Counted from the stretch's first letter, positions 7,648 through 15,220 are shown. The stretch is 21,848 nucleotides of DNA from CAYZZU01 sp964483105 (GCA_964483105.1 CAYZZU010000039.1:1-21848); one strand, 5' to 3'. The notes: generated by a model from the letters alone, not told the origin. Program-made: numbers and translations.

Positions 7648-8703
7648 CTAAAAAGTACGGATTATCTGCGACAAATCATGGTAAATCCTGCCCGCGAAGT
7701 TGGGGTCCCGGGCGAGGAAGAGACTCCCGCTCCGTAGGGGATCATCCCAGAGATAAAAACGCATCCTCCAAAATTGATCCAGAATTCCGACCCGGACCTC
7801 TCCCCCCTGCGCGAAGACCAGGATCTCGATGGGGAACTGGGTCAGATGATAGATCCCGCTGCAGGGATCCCTGTCCAGGAAGGAAGGCCACTTGAGCCCG
7901 CTGTAATTCAATGCCTGGTTTTCGATACGCCTCTGGCTGACTCCGATCAGACAGGCCCGTCCTTCAATCTCCAAGCGGTAAAGGACCCTCCATCCCGAAG
8001 AAAGACGCCGTGCGCTTTTCGAGATTTCATCGCAGACCCGCCGCAGGGTACTCAATGGATCCTCCCGGACCGCAACCTCCCGGATCACGTCGAGCTGTTT
8101 CAACACATCGCTCCAATAGAATCGGATATCCCGGTCATTCCGGAAAGGAGGGAGCTGTTCCGTCAGAATCTTCCCCTCCATTCCTTTTACGCAGAGAGTG
8201 ACCAGATCCTTCTTGATCTCGTTTCCCATGGCGATCATTTCTTTCCGCTCCGGAGCGGAAAGATCGGAAAAGAAAACCCGGGTCAAGAGTTCAGGGTTCG
8301 TAAACACAACCACGACCTTGGAGCCTTCCTGGAAAACCCCGATTCGGACCGGAAGAAAAATCAGACGCCGGATCCCTTTGGAGAGAACGGCATGCTCGAG
8401 GTCTTCATTCCGGATCAGATAGACCCTGGCCCGGGTCGCGCAGACTTCCGGAGGGTCCAGATCCCAGTAGGTGACCAGCTCCCAGTCGGACTGATCCACA
8501 TTGGTCTCAATCCGCCTGCTCACGACTTCAAAGGAAACCGTCGTCTCCAGCGCCTTCTGATAAAGACCGTAGGTTTTACCGGGATCGAGCTGTTCACGGA
8601 TATCGCGCCGGAAATGATCCAGGAGGGCGTCCGCGGAAGAAGCGGGGGAAAAAAGAGACGCCAGGATGAGAAGAAAAAGAGAAAAACGCACGAAAGACTT
8701 CAT
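7648..8703 (-). CDS. secreted DUF302-like protein, paralogue 1
   Basis: I do not recognise a named gene. The 351-aa product begins with a signal peptide (MKSFVRFSLFLLILASLFSPASSA), so it is exported. Its middle part reads like a DUF302 domain: an amphipathic first half (YQKALETTVSFEVVSRRIE) followed by a PVRIGVFQEGSKVVVVFTNP strand pair. A C-terminal domain of about 150 aa follows, with GWRVLYRL and a WRMRFYLWD motif. Its neighbour at 8899-9942 has the same architecture and shares ARVYL.., RIGVF/Y..GKV, GW(R/K)V and WRM.(F/L)Y.WD, so the two are diverged paralogues. ATG 8703 was chosen because GGAGG lies four bases before it; ATG 8706 is too close and the open frame to 8826 lacks a site. It has its own promoter (8731-8759). 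Function unknown. Confidence 0.85.
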   Translation of the reverse strand: MKSFVRFSLFLLILASLFSPASSADALLDHFRRDIREQLDPGKTYGLYQKALETTVSFEVVSRRIETNVDQSDWELVTYWDLDPPEVCATRARVYLIRNEDLEHAVLSKGIRRLIFLPVRIGVFQEGSKVVVVFTNPELLTRVFFSDLSAPERKEMIAMGNEIKKDLVTLCVKGMEGKILTEQLPPFRNDRDIRFYWSDVLKQLDVIREVAVREDPLSTLRRVCDEISKSARRLSSGWRVLYRLEIEGRACLIGVSQRRIENQALNYSGLKWPSFLDRDPCSGIYHLTQFPIEILVFAQGGEVRVGILDQFWRMRFYLWDDPLRSGSLFLARDPNFAGRIYHDLSQIIRTF

Positions 8704-8730
8704 CATGCCTCCGAAGGGGAAGATAGCCGA

Positions 8731-8759
8731 AATGTAACACAAGGCACTCCCCTTGACAA
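8731..8759 (-). promoter_or_regulatory. promoter of DUF302-like paralogue 1
   Basis: On the minus strand TTGTCA (8759-8754, five of six) and TACATT (8736-8731, four of six) are 17 bases apart. A transcript would begin near 8724 with a leader of about 20 bases. Together with the terminator at 8849-8880 this indicates that the two paralogues are transcribed separately. Confidence 0.5.
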
Positions 8760-8848
8760 GACAAAAGCCCCACCCGAATCCAGCGATCAAATGGACCGGA
8801 TTGAGCAAGCGCAAAGGCAGACCCACATTGTGTGCGCCAACGAGATAT

Positions 8849-8880
8849 AAAAAAACCCCCGCCGTTACGGCGGGGGTTTT
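8849..8880 (-). terminator. rho-independent terminator after DUF302-like paralogue 2
   Basis: A nine-base GC-only stem (8856-8864 with 8868-8876) closes a three-base loop. In the minus direction it is followed by seven T. Four T on the other side would also allow weak rightward function. It lies 18 bases past the stop of the gene at 8899-9942. Confidence 0.9.
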
Positions 8881-8898
8881 GAGAAATTACCGTTTGAC

Positions 8899-9942
8899 TT
8901 ATTTCCCCTTCACCATGTCCTCAATATCCCCATAGATGATCGAGGGGATCAGGGTGTTCTTGGCAAATGCCGCATAACCTGAATCCCAGAAATAAAGCTG
9001 CATCCTCCACATCTCGCCGTACTGCGCGATCCTCCACTTGCCGTTCTTCCCCCCCTTGTAGATCACAAGCTCCATCGGCATGGCCGGGGCATGGTCCACG
9101 CCGGGATACCGGGTGTTATCCGTCTTGTCACCAAAACGGAAATCGGAATTGATATTGATACATTTCCTCTCCGTGTAGTTGTTGGTGATCCCCATCCAGG
9201 CGGCCTTGTCACCGAACTTTTTCTCGGCCACCACTTTCCATCCCTTGTCGGCATTCATCTGAAGGCTCCTGGCCGCGTTGTTCCTTAATTCATCCAGCAC
9301 CGCATCCAGGCTGGTGGAACCATCCACCTCCTTGACGGTCAGGAGACTTTCGCGGAAATCCCTCCATCGGGCCATCATCTTGGCGGGCCCGTCGCCGTTG
9401 TATCCACGATACTTCTTCGCCTTCCGGATCGGCTCCTGCTGCTCGTTGACCAGCTTACCCGGTACGGCCTGAATAACCCGCATCAACTCCTTCTTCGCGT
9501 TGGAAGCCGCGGCCATCAACTCATCTTTCGGACTTTCCCCGGCAAAATAGACATTCGCCAGAGCATCGAGGTTGGCCATATTGATATACACCTTTCCATA
9601 GGCCTCATAGACCCCGATCCGGAGTACCAGGGCGGAAATTTCATCGGGCTGAATCTTACCCAAGACCGCCTGGTTGAATGAGGGTGAGGTCAGGACATAG
9701 GTCCGGGCCTTCTGGGCGTTCTGCGGCACAGCAAGGTCCATTTTACCGAGGAGTTCCAGTTGTGAATCCGCAATGCTTTTTTCCAGAAGCGCCGTGGTTT
9801 CGGCAAAATTTCCGTCCGCCTCCAGGACCTTTTGGAAAATACCGATCTTGACGCTCTTCGCCATGGCGGTGGACACAAAACAGAACATGAGCGCCGCGAC
9901 CGCCAGATAGTGTAGAACCCTTCTCGAACCGATCTTCTTCAT
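8899..9942 (-). CDS. secreted DUF302-like protein, paralogue 2
   Basis: The 347-aa product has a signal peptide (MKKIGSRRVLHYLAVAALMF onward, likely cleaved after STAMA near residue 28) and should be periplasmic or extracellular. Residues about 30-160 look DUF302-like: IGIFQKVLEADGNF, then LRIGVYEAYGKVYINMANLD, then a helix with KKELMRVI. A linker and a C-terminal domain follow, with GWKVVAEKKF, MGITNNYTERKC and WRMQLYFWD, shared in diverged form with paralogue 1. The ATG is preceded by GGGAGG with seven bases between, a strong site. It has a good promoter overlapping the end of lpdA, a leader rich in phased G tracts, and its own terminator. DUF302 proteins have no settled general function; some occur near sulfur-metabolism genes. 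No role is assigned. Confidence 0.87.
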   Translation of the reverse strand: MKKIGSRRVLHYLAVAALMFCFVSTAMAKSVKIGIFQKVLEADGNFAETTALLEKSIADSQLELLGKMDLAVPQNAQKARTYVLTSPSFNQAVLGKIQPDEISALVLRIGVYEAYGKVYINMANLDALANVYFAGESPKDELMAAASNAKKELMRVIQAVPGKLVNEQQEPIRKAKKYRGYNGDGPAKMMARWRDFRESLLTVKEVDGSTSLDAVLDELRNNAARSLQMNADKGWKVVAEKKFGDKAAWMGITNNYTERKCININSDFRFGDKTDNTRYPGVDHAPAMPMELVIYKGGKNGKWRIAQYGEMWRMQLYFWDSGYAAFAKNTLIPSIIYGDIEDMVKGK

Positions 9943-9986
9943 GGCACACCCTCCCTTTGAATTTTGTTATGCCCGACTCGGCACAA

Positions 9987-10035
9987 CCCCCTGGTTTTCC
10001 CCCATTGTTCCCCCTAATTGCCCATAAATTTCCCC
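9987..10035 (-). other. phased G tracts, possible G-quadruplex, in the leader of paralogue 2
   Basis: Read on the minus strand there are five G runs (4, 3, 5, 5, 5 bases) separated by 8, 6, 6 and 7 bases. The last four runs satisfy the simple G3+N1-7 quadruplex rule. They end 44 bases before the start codon and lie inside the transcript predicted from the promoter at 10101-10129. The roughly 11-base repeat would equally suit a DNA-binding regulator reading one face of the helix. Confidence 0.5.
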
Positions 10036-10100
10036 AAATTAGAATATGCGCATTAACGTATAAGTGTATATTTTCATTGGTTTTTCAGACACGCCGAAAT

Positions 10101-10129
10101 ACCATATCGAATGCCCTTCCGACTGTCAA
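10101..10129 (-). promoter_or_regulatory. promoter of DUF302-like paralogue 2
   Basis: On the minus strand a perfect TTGACA (10129-10124) and TATGGT (10106-10101, four of six) are 17 bases apart. The -35 box overlaps the lpdA stop codon (10128-10126). Transcription from near 10094 gives a leader of about 150 bases. Confidence 0.6.
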
Positions 10130-11529
10130 GATTTTTTTTCTTTCGGAAGATGGATCGACACTCCGTGGACTGCGTGGGCCGCCTCCATCACCGACTCGGA
10201 AAGGGTGGGATGGGAATGAATGGTCCGGCCCAGATCGGAAACCTTTCCTCCCATTTGAAGAACCACCGCCCCTTCCTGAACAATATCCGATGCGTGGGCA
10301 CCCATGACATGCATCCCGAGAAGCCGGTCGGTCTCCGCATCAGCGATGATCTTGGTCATCCCTGTGATTTTTCCCATGGCATGGGCCTTGCCGAGGCCGC
10401 GATAAGGGAATGTTCCGATCCGGATCTCCCGGCCGCTCTCCCGGGCCTGCTTCTCTGTAAGCCCCACGCTCCCGATTTCCGGCATGGTAAAAATGGCGGA
10501 CGGGACCACGGTATAATCCATTACGGAATCCGTACCCATCGCGTTCTCCACAGCAACGATCCCTTCCGTGGAGGCCACATGGGCCAGCATGATTCCTCCG
10601 ACAACATCTCCGATGGCATAGATCCCGGGGATATTGGTCTCCATCCGCTCATTTACCCGGATCTCCCCCCTCGGACCGCAGGAGACTCCCACTCCCTCAA
10701 GGTTCAGACCTTCCGTATTGAAGGATCGGCCTATGGAAACCAGAACCTGATCCGCCGACAGTTTCTCTTCGCCATCCAAGGCTGCAACCATTTTGCCTTC
10801 CGGCCCCTCCTTCACGGAGGAAATCTTTCGATTGCAGAAGAGCTTGATCTTCTTCTTCTTCAATTCCCGTTCCAGAAGAAGCGAGATTTCCTCATCGGCC
10901 AGGGAGACAGCGTGAGGCATCATCTCCACCAGGGTGACCTTCGCACCCAGTGCGTTCAGGATGAAAGCGAATTCGCATCCGATCACCCCCGCCCCGATAA
11001 TCAGAAGGGTCTCCGGGATGTTCCGCAGAAAAAGTGCATCATCGCTGGAGAGAATCCGTTGACCATCCAGAGGGAAGGCGGGGATACTGGCGGGGCGGGA
11101 TCCGGTCGCGATCAGGATCCGATCGGCTGAGATCTCCTCGGTCTTCCCGTCGTCGCCCTGCACGAAAACCGTCCGTTCATCTTTGAGCGATCCGCGCCCC
11201 TCCACCAGCCGGATCTTGTTGTTTTTGAAAAGAGCGCGGATTCCCTTTCTCTGGGTCGCTACGATTTTGTCTTTCCGGTCCATCATGGCCTGAAGGTTGC
11301 CGGTGACCTCCCCACTGACCTCCACACCATACGATTTGGCGTGCCGCACCAGCTCCAGCGCCTCCGCCGAATAAACCAGCGCCTTGGTCGGAATGCACCC
11401 CTGATTCAGGCAGGTCCCCCCCACCTCCCGGGCCTCAACGACCGTTACCTGCGCGCCCAATTGGGCGGCCCGGATCGCGGCCACATATCCACCGGGTCCC
11501 GCCCCGATTATTACGATTCGTTTCGACAT
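10126..11529 (-). CDS. lpdA: dihydrolipoyl dehydrogenase (E3 / glycine cleavage L protein)
   Basis: This 467-aa flavoprotein reoxidises dihydrolipoyl groups with NAD+ in 2-oxoacid dehydrogenases and in the glycine cleavage system. It has the FAD-binding GAGPGGY (residues 9-15), the redox disulfide in GGTCLNQGCIPTKA (Cys40 and Cys45), and the NAD-binding GAGVIGCEF. The second FAD motif is IPGIYAIGDVVGG, and the dimer-interface active-site HSHPTLSE lies near the C terminus. Length is normal. ATG 11529 was chosen over an open frame to 11559 because AGGAGA lies six bases before it and the dinucleotide fold starts at once. It follows gcvH across a strong terminator, so it probably has its own promoter. 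I see only a weak candidate for that (a CATACT-like -10 near 11566). Proximity to gcvH suggests use as the L protein, but no gcvT or gcvP is in the window. Confidence 0.96.
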   Translation of the reverse strand: MSKRIVIIGAGPGGYVAAIRAAQLGAQVTVVEAREVGGTCLNQGCIPTKALVYSAEALELVRHAKSYGVEVSGEVTGNLQAMMDRKDKIVATQRKGIRALFKNNKIRLVEGRGSLKDERTVFVQGDDGKTEEISADRILIATGSRPASIPAFPLDGQRILSSDDALFLRNIPETLLIIGAGVIGCEFAFILNALGAKVTLVEMMPHAVSLADEEISLLLERELKKKKIKLFCNRKISSVKEGPEGKMVAALDGEEKLSADQVLVSIGRSFNTEGLNLEGVGVSCGPRGEIRVNERMETNIPGIYAIGDVVGGIMLAHVASTEGIVAVENAMGTDSVMDYTVVPSAIFTMPEIGSVGLTEKQARESGREIRIGTFPYRGLGKAHAMGKITGMTKIIADAETDRLLGMHVMGAHASDIVQEGAVVLQMGGKVSDLGRTIHSHPTLSESVMEAAHAVHGVSIHLPKEKKS

Positions 11530-11587
11530 GTCTGCTCTCCTGAATGAACTCGCCTGCAAAGTATGACCTGATTTTTCTACATGGCAG

Positions 11588-11618
11588 AAAAAAAGGGATT
11601 CCGAACAGAATCCCTTTT
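11588..11618 (-). terminator. rho-independent terminator after gcvH
   Basis: An 11-base stem (11591-11601 with 11608-11618) closes a six-base loop. In the minus direction the last T of the stem merges into a run of seven T. It lies just beyond the gcvH stop codon and separates gcvH from lpdA. Confidence 0.88.
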
Positions 11619-11640
11619 CAACGGGTAGCCCACAGAGAAC

Positions 11641-12027
11641 CTATTCGATCTCTTCCTCGACAAACTTTTCATAGGCCTCGGCATCCATAAGCCCTTTGAG
11701 CTCCGAAGGATCGGAAAGTTTCAGCCGGACGATCCACCCATCTCCATAAGGATCCTCATTGATCACGTCGGGAGAATCCTCAAGATCCTCGTTCACCTCG
11801 ATCACGGTCCCACTCACGGGTGACATCACCGAAGAGGTGGCTTTGGTTGACTCCACTTCCGCGACTTCTTCACCGGCCTCCACCTCATCCTCCTCCTCGG
11901 GAACATCAACATAGACGATATCCCCCAGACTTTCCTGAGCGTAATCGGTAATTCCGACCGTGCCTTCATCCTCCTCAACCCGTACCCAGGTATGGTCTTT
12001 TGAATATTTCAGATCCTCCGGATTCAT
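11641..12027 (-). CDS. gcvH: glycine cleavage system H protein
   Basis: This 128-aa lipoyl carrier shuttles the aminomethyl group between GcvP, GcvT and the L protein. Its N terminus, LKYSKDHTWVRVEEDEGTVGITDYAQ, is typical, and the lipoylated lysine is Lys62 in ESTKATSSVMSPVSG. The GTVIEVNEDLEDSPDVINEDPYGDGWI segment and the length are also normal. The protein is strongly acidic. ATG 12027 has GGAGGAG/AAGG-type sequence just upstream. It has its own promoter, overlapping the end of the upstream gene, and its own terminator, so it is expressed as a single-gene unit. In genomes lacking gcvT/gcvP such H proteins can serve lipoate assembly; this window cannot tell. The roughly 60-base leader is too short for a glycine riboswitch. 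Confidence 0.96.
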   Translation of the reverse strand: MNPEDLKYSKDHTWVRVEEDEGTVGITDYAQESLGDIVYVDVPEEEDEVEAGEEVAEVESTKATSSVMSPVSGTVIEVNEDLEDSPDVINEDPYGDGWIVRLKLSDPSELKGLMDAEAYEKFVEEEIE

Positions 12028-12095
12028 ACCTTCTCCTCCCTTGTTATACGGATGTTTCCTCCACTCTCACGGATTAACTGACTGAAAATGTGCTG

Positions 12096-12124
12096 ATCTT
12101 ATCCAAGGAGTCTTTTTCTGTCAA
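12096..12124 (-). promoter_or_regulatory. promoter of gcvH
   Basis: On the minus strand a perfect TTGACA (12124-12119) and TAAGAT (12101-12096, four of six) are 17 bases apart. The -35 box begins two bases after the stop codon of the preceding phosphatase gene. The predicted leader is about 60 bases. Confidence 0.65.
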
Positions 12125-12125
12125 G

Positions 12126-12893
12126 TCAGAAAAACCAAAACCGTCTTCTCCTCGGAAGACCTTCTACATCCACCCTCGGAATGGTCCCCCCGGAAAGAAC
12201 GGCCTCAGGATTGTCCTGAACGAGTCTCCGGGCCGCGTCCACCCCGATCAGTTTCTCCGCCACCCTTCGGGCGGGGAGAAGGGCGGGGTTCCGCCAGCCC
12301 GTGGAATGGGCATCGGAGGCGATAAAATGAGCGCCTCCGGTCTCGACCAGGGCGCGGGCGAACCACTCGCACTCTTTCCCGAATGCGCCGGTCAGGCTCA
12401 TGGCTGTGATCTGGCATAAGGCTCCCCGCCTGAGAAGATCGAGAAGGATCTCCCCGTTTCTCAGGAATGCCTCGTTCCGTTCCGGATGGGTGATGATCGG
12501 GATCCACCCTTCAGAAACCAGGTTGAAGACGATCTCACTCAGATTGGGAGGCAGAACCGGGGCAGGCGGTTCCAGCAGGAAATACCGTCCATGGTTGAGT
12601 GTCACCCCTTCCCCGTTCTTCATTTTTTCGAACACATCCGGAACCAGATGGAGGTCAGCCCCCACATAGAGCTTCAATGGAATCGCTTCCGAGTCCAGGA
12701 GATCTCTCACCCGCGCGTGCGTATTCAGAATCGTATCCCGGTCCGTGGCAAACATCCCGTGGAAGAGATGGGGAGTCGCGAAGATCCCGCGGACCCCCTC
12801 CTCCAGGGAAAGCCGGCACATGGCAAGACTTTCTTCCGGATCATCGGCCCCGTCATCCAGTCCGGGAAGAATGTGACAATGGATATCGATCAT
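12126..12893 (-). CDS. CpsB/CapC-type tyrosine-protein phosphatase (PHP domain)
   Basis: The 255-aa product is a metal-dependent PHP-fold phosphatase of the CpsB/YwqE type, which removes phosphate from bacterial tyrosine kinases that govern polysaccharide export. Metal-site motifs are visible in order: DIHCHILPGLDDGA (His5 and His7), ATPHLF (His42), THPERN (His136 and Arg139) and SDAHS (Asp194 and His196). Length matches the family. ATG 12893 overlaps the stop codon of the upstream glycosyltransferase as ATGA, with GGGGAG five bases before it; the longer frame to 12938 would overlap that gene further and was set aside. The operon context, a glycosyltransferase and a Maf-like protein, fits a surface-glycan role. 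No cognate BY-kinase or Wzx/Wzy gene is in view, so the target is unknown. Confidence 0.9.
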   Translation of the reverse strand: MIDIHCHILPGLDDGADDPEESLAMCRLSLEEGVRGIFATPHLFHGMFATDRDTILNTHARVRDLLDSEAIPLKLYVGADLHLVPDVFEKMKNGEGVTLNHGRYFLLEPPAPVLPPNLSEIVFNLVSEGWIPIITHPERNEAFLRNGEILLDLLRRGALCQITAMSLTGAFGKECEWFARALVETGGAHFIASDAHSTGWRNPALLPARRVAEKLIGVDAARRLVQDNPEAVLSGGTIPRVDVEGLPRRRRFWFF

Positions 12894-14473
12894 TTCAGCT
12901 CCCCGGAAATTTTTGAGGCCAGAGGAATCAACTCCCACCGGATGGCATCACAAATGCCCACAACATCCCGGTTCAACAGGTTCCTCTGAAGTGTCTCCAG
13001 CACCGGAAGCAAGCCTTGCACGGCGTTCCCGGTATCGACCGCGTCTCCCCTGCTCCCGGGGAAGAGAGGATCTCTGAGGAGATTCAGGAAATGGATCAGG
13101 ACCGAAAAAATCCGGGAGCAGGCGGACCAGCCTTGTTCATTTCGATTCAGGTGGAAGTCCCGACGGGCAAGATCACCCAACCGGATGGATTCTTCCAGCA
13201 GTCCCTGAAGCCACTCGATCCGGTTGTACGATCCACGCTCCCTCTCTTCACCCGAAACCTTCTCCACGATTCGGCAATACCTCTCGACAGCTTCCTGTCC
13301 ACACAATTCGACCATACGGAGCCCCGAGGCGGTCACTTCGGTGGTCAGGCAGGAAACATGCTCCCAGGAAGGGACCGGGACGTCCTCATCGCTCAAACCG
13401 AAGGCCCTTTCCGCAAACAGGATGACATCCCGGACCTTCCGGGGTGTCATGAGATCGCGACAGCGGAAATGATCCGTACACTCACTGGGCGCCCGGCAAG
13501 GCGCACAAGGAAGGTCGGCCATCAGGACCAGGTGCCCCTCACCATATGGCCCGGTCTCAAAGGGATAGGCCGGCCCATAAAACATGGCGATCACTTTCGT
13601 CCCAACGGCGGCCGCGACATGCATGGTCCCGGTATCGCCGGTAATCAGATAGCTGCACCTCTCCAGGACGGCCGCCAGCTCCTTTATGCTTGTTTTGCCT
13701 ACCACATCAACGAGCTGTCCGTCCCTGAAGGAGACGCGTCCCAGGATTTCATCCCTGAGATCCATTTCGCTCATCGTACCGACAAGAACCACTTTCCTGC
13801 GCCGAATGGTCATCAACCACTCGATCAATTCAGCGAAATTTTCCGCCCCCCACCTCCTGAACTCCTTGGCTGCCCCCATCTGCACCGCCACAAGAAGATC
13901 GCCTTGCCGTACCCCCCTCTCCCGCAGGAGCTCCAGCGCCCCGACTCTCGCGGAAACGGGCAGGGTCATGTCAAGATTCCGGATGGAGGGAGAAACACCG
14001 GCAATATCGATCGACCAGTCCACCAAATTTCTTGCCGTGGCGCGACGGTTCCCACGGACCGCGTCGACAAGTCTTTGAGAAATCTCGTCAGCGACAAAGC
14101 GCCCCTTCCCGTCCATGGAGACCCCCTTGAACACCTCCGGACGGCACAACGCGGACAGGATCCCCCCCAGTTCATAGTCGCGGTTGATAATCAGATGATA
14201 CTCCCGGCTTTTGAGATCCTGCGCAAGTTCGAAGATCTCATTGCAGATTTTTCTGAAGGATTCAGGTTTCTCTCTGAGTTCAAGCCGATAAGAGGTTAAG
14301 GGAAATTCAATCACCTGATCGATCCACGACCAGCCGTCGACAAGCTCTTTGAGTTCCGAACTCACAAGGTAATGCAGTTCCCCCTCTGGGTCACCCTCCT
14401 TGATTCCCCTCAGCATGGGACCTAACTGCAGAATGTCACCTAATCTGGCCGTTCGGATGACGAGTGTTTTCAA
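12890..14473 (-). CDS. glycosyltransferase family 9 (heptosyltransferase-like) with long C-terminal helical extension
   Basis: Residues 1 to about 330 form a GT9 domain: KTLVIRTARLGDILQLGP at the N terminus (the usual RLGD motif of ADP-heptose transferases), VQMGAAKEFRRWG in the middle, and YLITGDTGTMHVAAAVGTKVIAMFYGP as the donor-binding motif. A Cys-rich stretch (PCAPCRAPSECTDHFRCR) follows, as in LPS heptosyltransferases. About 190 further residues are mostly helical and not part of a usual GT9 enzyme. The most likely start is TTG at 14473, because the domain begins immediately after it and it overlaps the preceding stop as TTGA. The frame is open to an ATG at 14557, but this would overlap the upstream gene by 88 bases. 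No good ribosome site precedes either, so translation is probably coupled. Donor and acceptor are unknown. Confidence 0.88.
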   Translation of the reverse strand: MKTLVIRTARLGDILQLGPMLRGIKEGDPEGELHYLVSSELKELVDGWSWIDQVIEFPLTSYRLELREKPESFRKICNEIFELAQDLKSREYHLIINRDYELGGILSALCRPEVFKGVSMDGKGRFVADEISQRLVDAVRGNRRATARNLVDWSIDIAGVSPSIRNLDMTLPVSARVGALELLRERGVRQGDLLVAVQMGAAKEFRRWGAENFAELIEWLMTIRRRKVVLVGTMSEMDLRDEILGRVSFRDGQLVDVVGKTSIKELAAVLERCSYLITGDTGTMHVAAAVGTKVIAMFYGPAYPFETGPYGEGHLVLMADLPCAPCRAPSECTDHFRCRDLMTPRKVRDVILFAERAFGLSDEDVPVPSWEHVSCLTTEVTASGLRMVELCGQEAVERYCRIVEKVSGEERERGSYNRIEWLQGLLEESIRLGDLARRDFHLNRNEQGWSACSRIFSVLIHFLNLLRDPLFPGSRGDAVDTGNAVQGLLPVLETLQRNLLNRDVVGICDAIRWELIPLASKISGELK

Positions 14474-15168
14474 TTCTGAAGAACTCTGAGTATTGTCCTG
14501 AATTGATCCGGTGAAAACCCCTGCGCCTGTCCACCCGGGGAAGAGACCGCGGAACATCTCAGTTCATAAAGTATGGAGCTGATCTCGTGGGTCAACCTGT
14601 TGTAACGGGCCGGACGGATTTCGACAGAGGGGGAATGGATCCATAAAACCGTATAGGGCGACTGGATCTTTTTGCGCAGCAAGAGAGCGGCGTCATCGAT
14701 CTTCCGTTCCACGATGAGGTCCAAGCGGGGGTCGCCCAGGGCCTCGGAGAAATCTCTCAACTTCAGGGCGTGTGAAAAAAGTCCCGGATCACACTCAACC
14801 ACCAGAAGCGACCTGAGACCGGTGTTCAAGGCTGCCTGTATGTGATATCCCAGCCCGAAACCGTAAATCACCACCTCCCTCTGCCAGGCGGGGTGTACGG
14901 CGACCCATTCGGCAGCCTCATCCCCGGGACTGTACGCACTGTGGAGCAGATGCGGCTTCCCTTTCGCATCCGGAACCAGAACGGTTCGATTCCGGTCCCG
15001 AGTGTCTATGACGGTCACCTCCTTGTCACATCTCTGGTTTCGGATCACCCGTGCCAGATCAGGCCATCTCTTTTCTAAAACGCCTACATTACGGTTGAAA
15101 AAGGAAGAATGGATCACTTTGAATTTCAAGCCTGTCGATGATAATGCCATCCATTTTGAGGTATTCAC
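14470..15168 (-). CDS. protein resembling the N-terminal part of Maf/DUF115 glycosyltransferase-like proteins
   Basis: The 232-aa product has no confident named family. Its centre, LLHSAYSPGDEAAEWVAV, then VVIYGFGLGYHIQAAL, then LLVVECDPGLFSHAL, resembles the segment that precedes the DUF115 domain in Maf-type flagellin glycosylation factors: a Ser-Tyr-x-Pro-x-x-Glu-Ala motif and a glycine-rich Rossmann-like turn. The DUF115 domain itself is absent, so this is either a stand-alone version or a reduced one. Start choice is uncertain: GTG 15168 is the most upstream possible start in frame, but its AGGAG overlaps it and both lie in a perfect hairpin; ATG 15150 has no ribosome site. It is the first gene of the three-gene unit ending with the CpsB-type phosphatase. 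A role in protein or polysaccharide glycosylation is inference. Confidence 0.75.
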   Translation of the reverse strand: MNTSKWMALSSTGLKFKVIHSSFFNRNVGVLEKRWPDLARVIRNQRCDKEVTVIDTRDRNRTVLVPDAKGKPHLLHSAYSPGDEAAEWVAVHPAWQREVVIYGFGLGYHIQAALNTGLRSLLVVECDPGLFSHALKLRDFSEALGDPRLDLIVERKIDDAALLLRKKIQSPYTVLWIHSPSVEIRPARYNRLTHEISSILYELRCSAVSSPGGQAQGFSPDQFRTILRVLQN

Positions 15169-15186
15169 TCCTGCCTGGGCAGGAGT
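15167..15186. repeat. 20-bp perfect palindrome at the start of the glycosylation operon
   Basis: ACTCCTGC and GCAGGAGT flank a CTGG/CCAG centre. On the minus strand this hairpin would be at the very 5' end of the predicted mRNA. It buries the AGGAG and two bases of the GTG start codon at 15168. Confidence 0.7.
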
Positions 15187-15191
15187 AAAAA

Positions 15192-15220
15192 AGGATACAC
15201 CCCTCCGCGGAAGAGGTCAA
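15192..15220 (-). promoter_or_regulatory. promoter of the Maf-like/GT9/CpsB operon
   Basis: On the minus strand TTGACC (15220-15215, five of six) and TATCCT (15197-15192, four of six) are 17 bases apart. Transcription would start near 15185, at the edge of the palindrome. That leaves a leader of under 20 bases to the GTG. Confidence 0.5.

Noticed and set aside
12028..12095. Glycine riboswitch in front of gcvH
   Set aside because: The leader from the good promoter is only about 60 bases and lacks the paired aptamer signatures.
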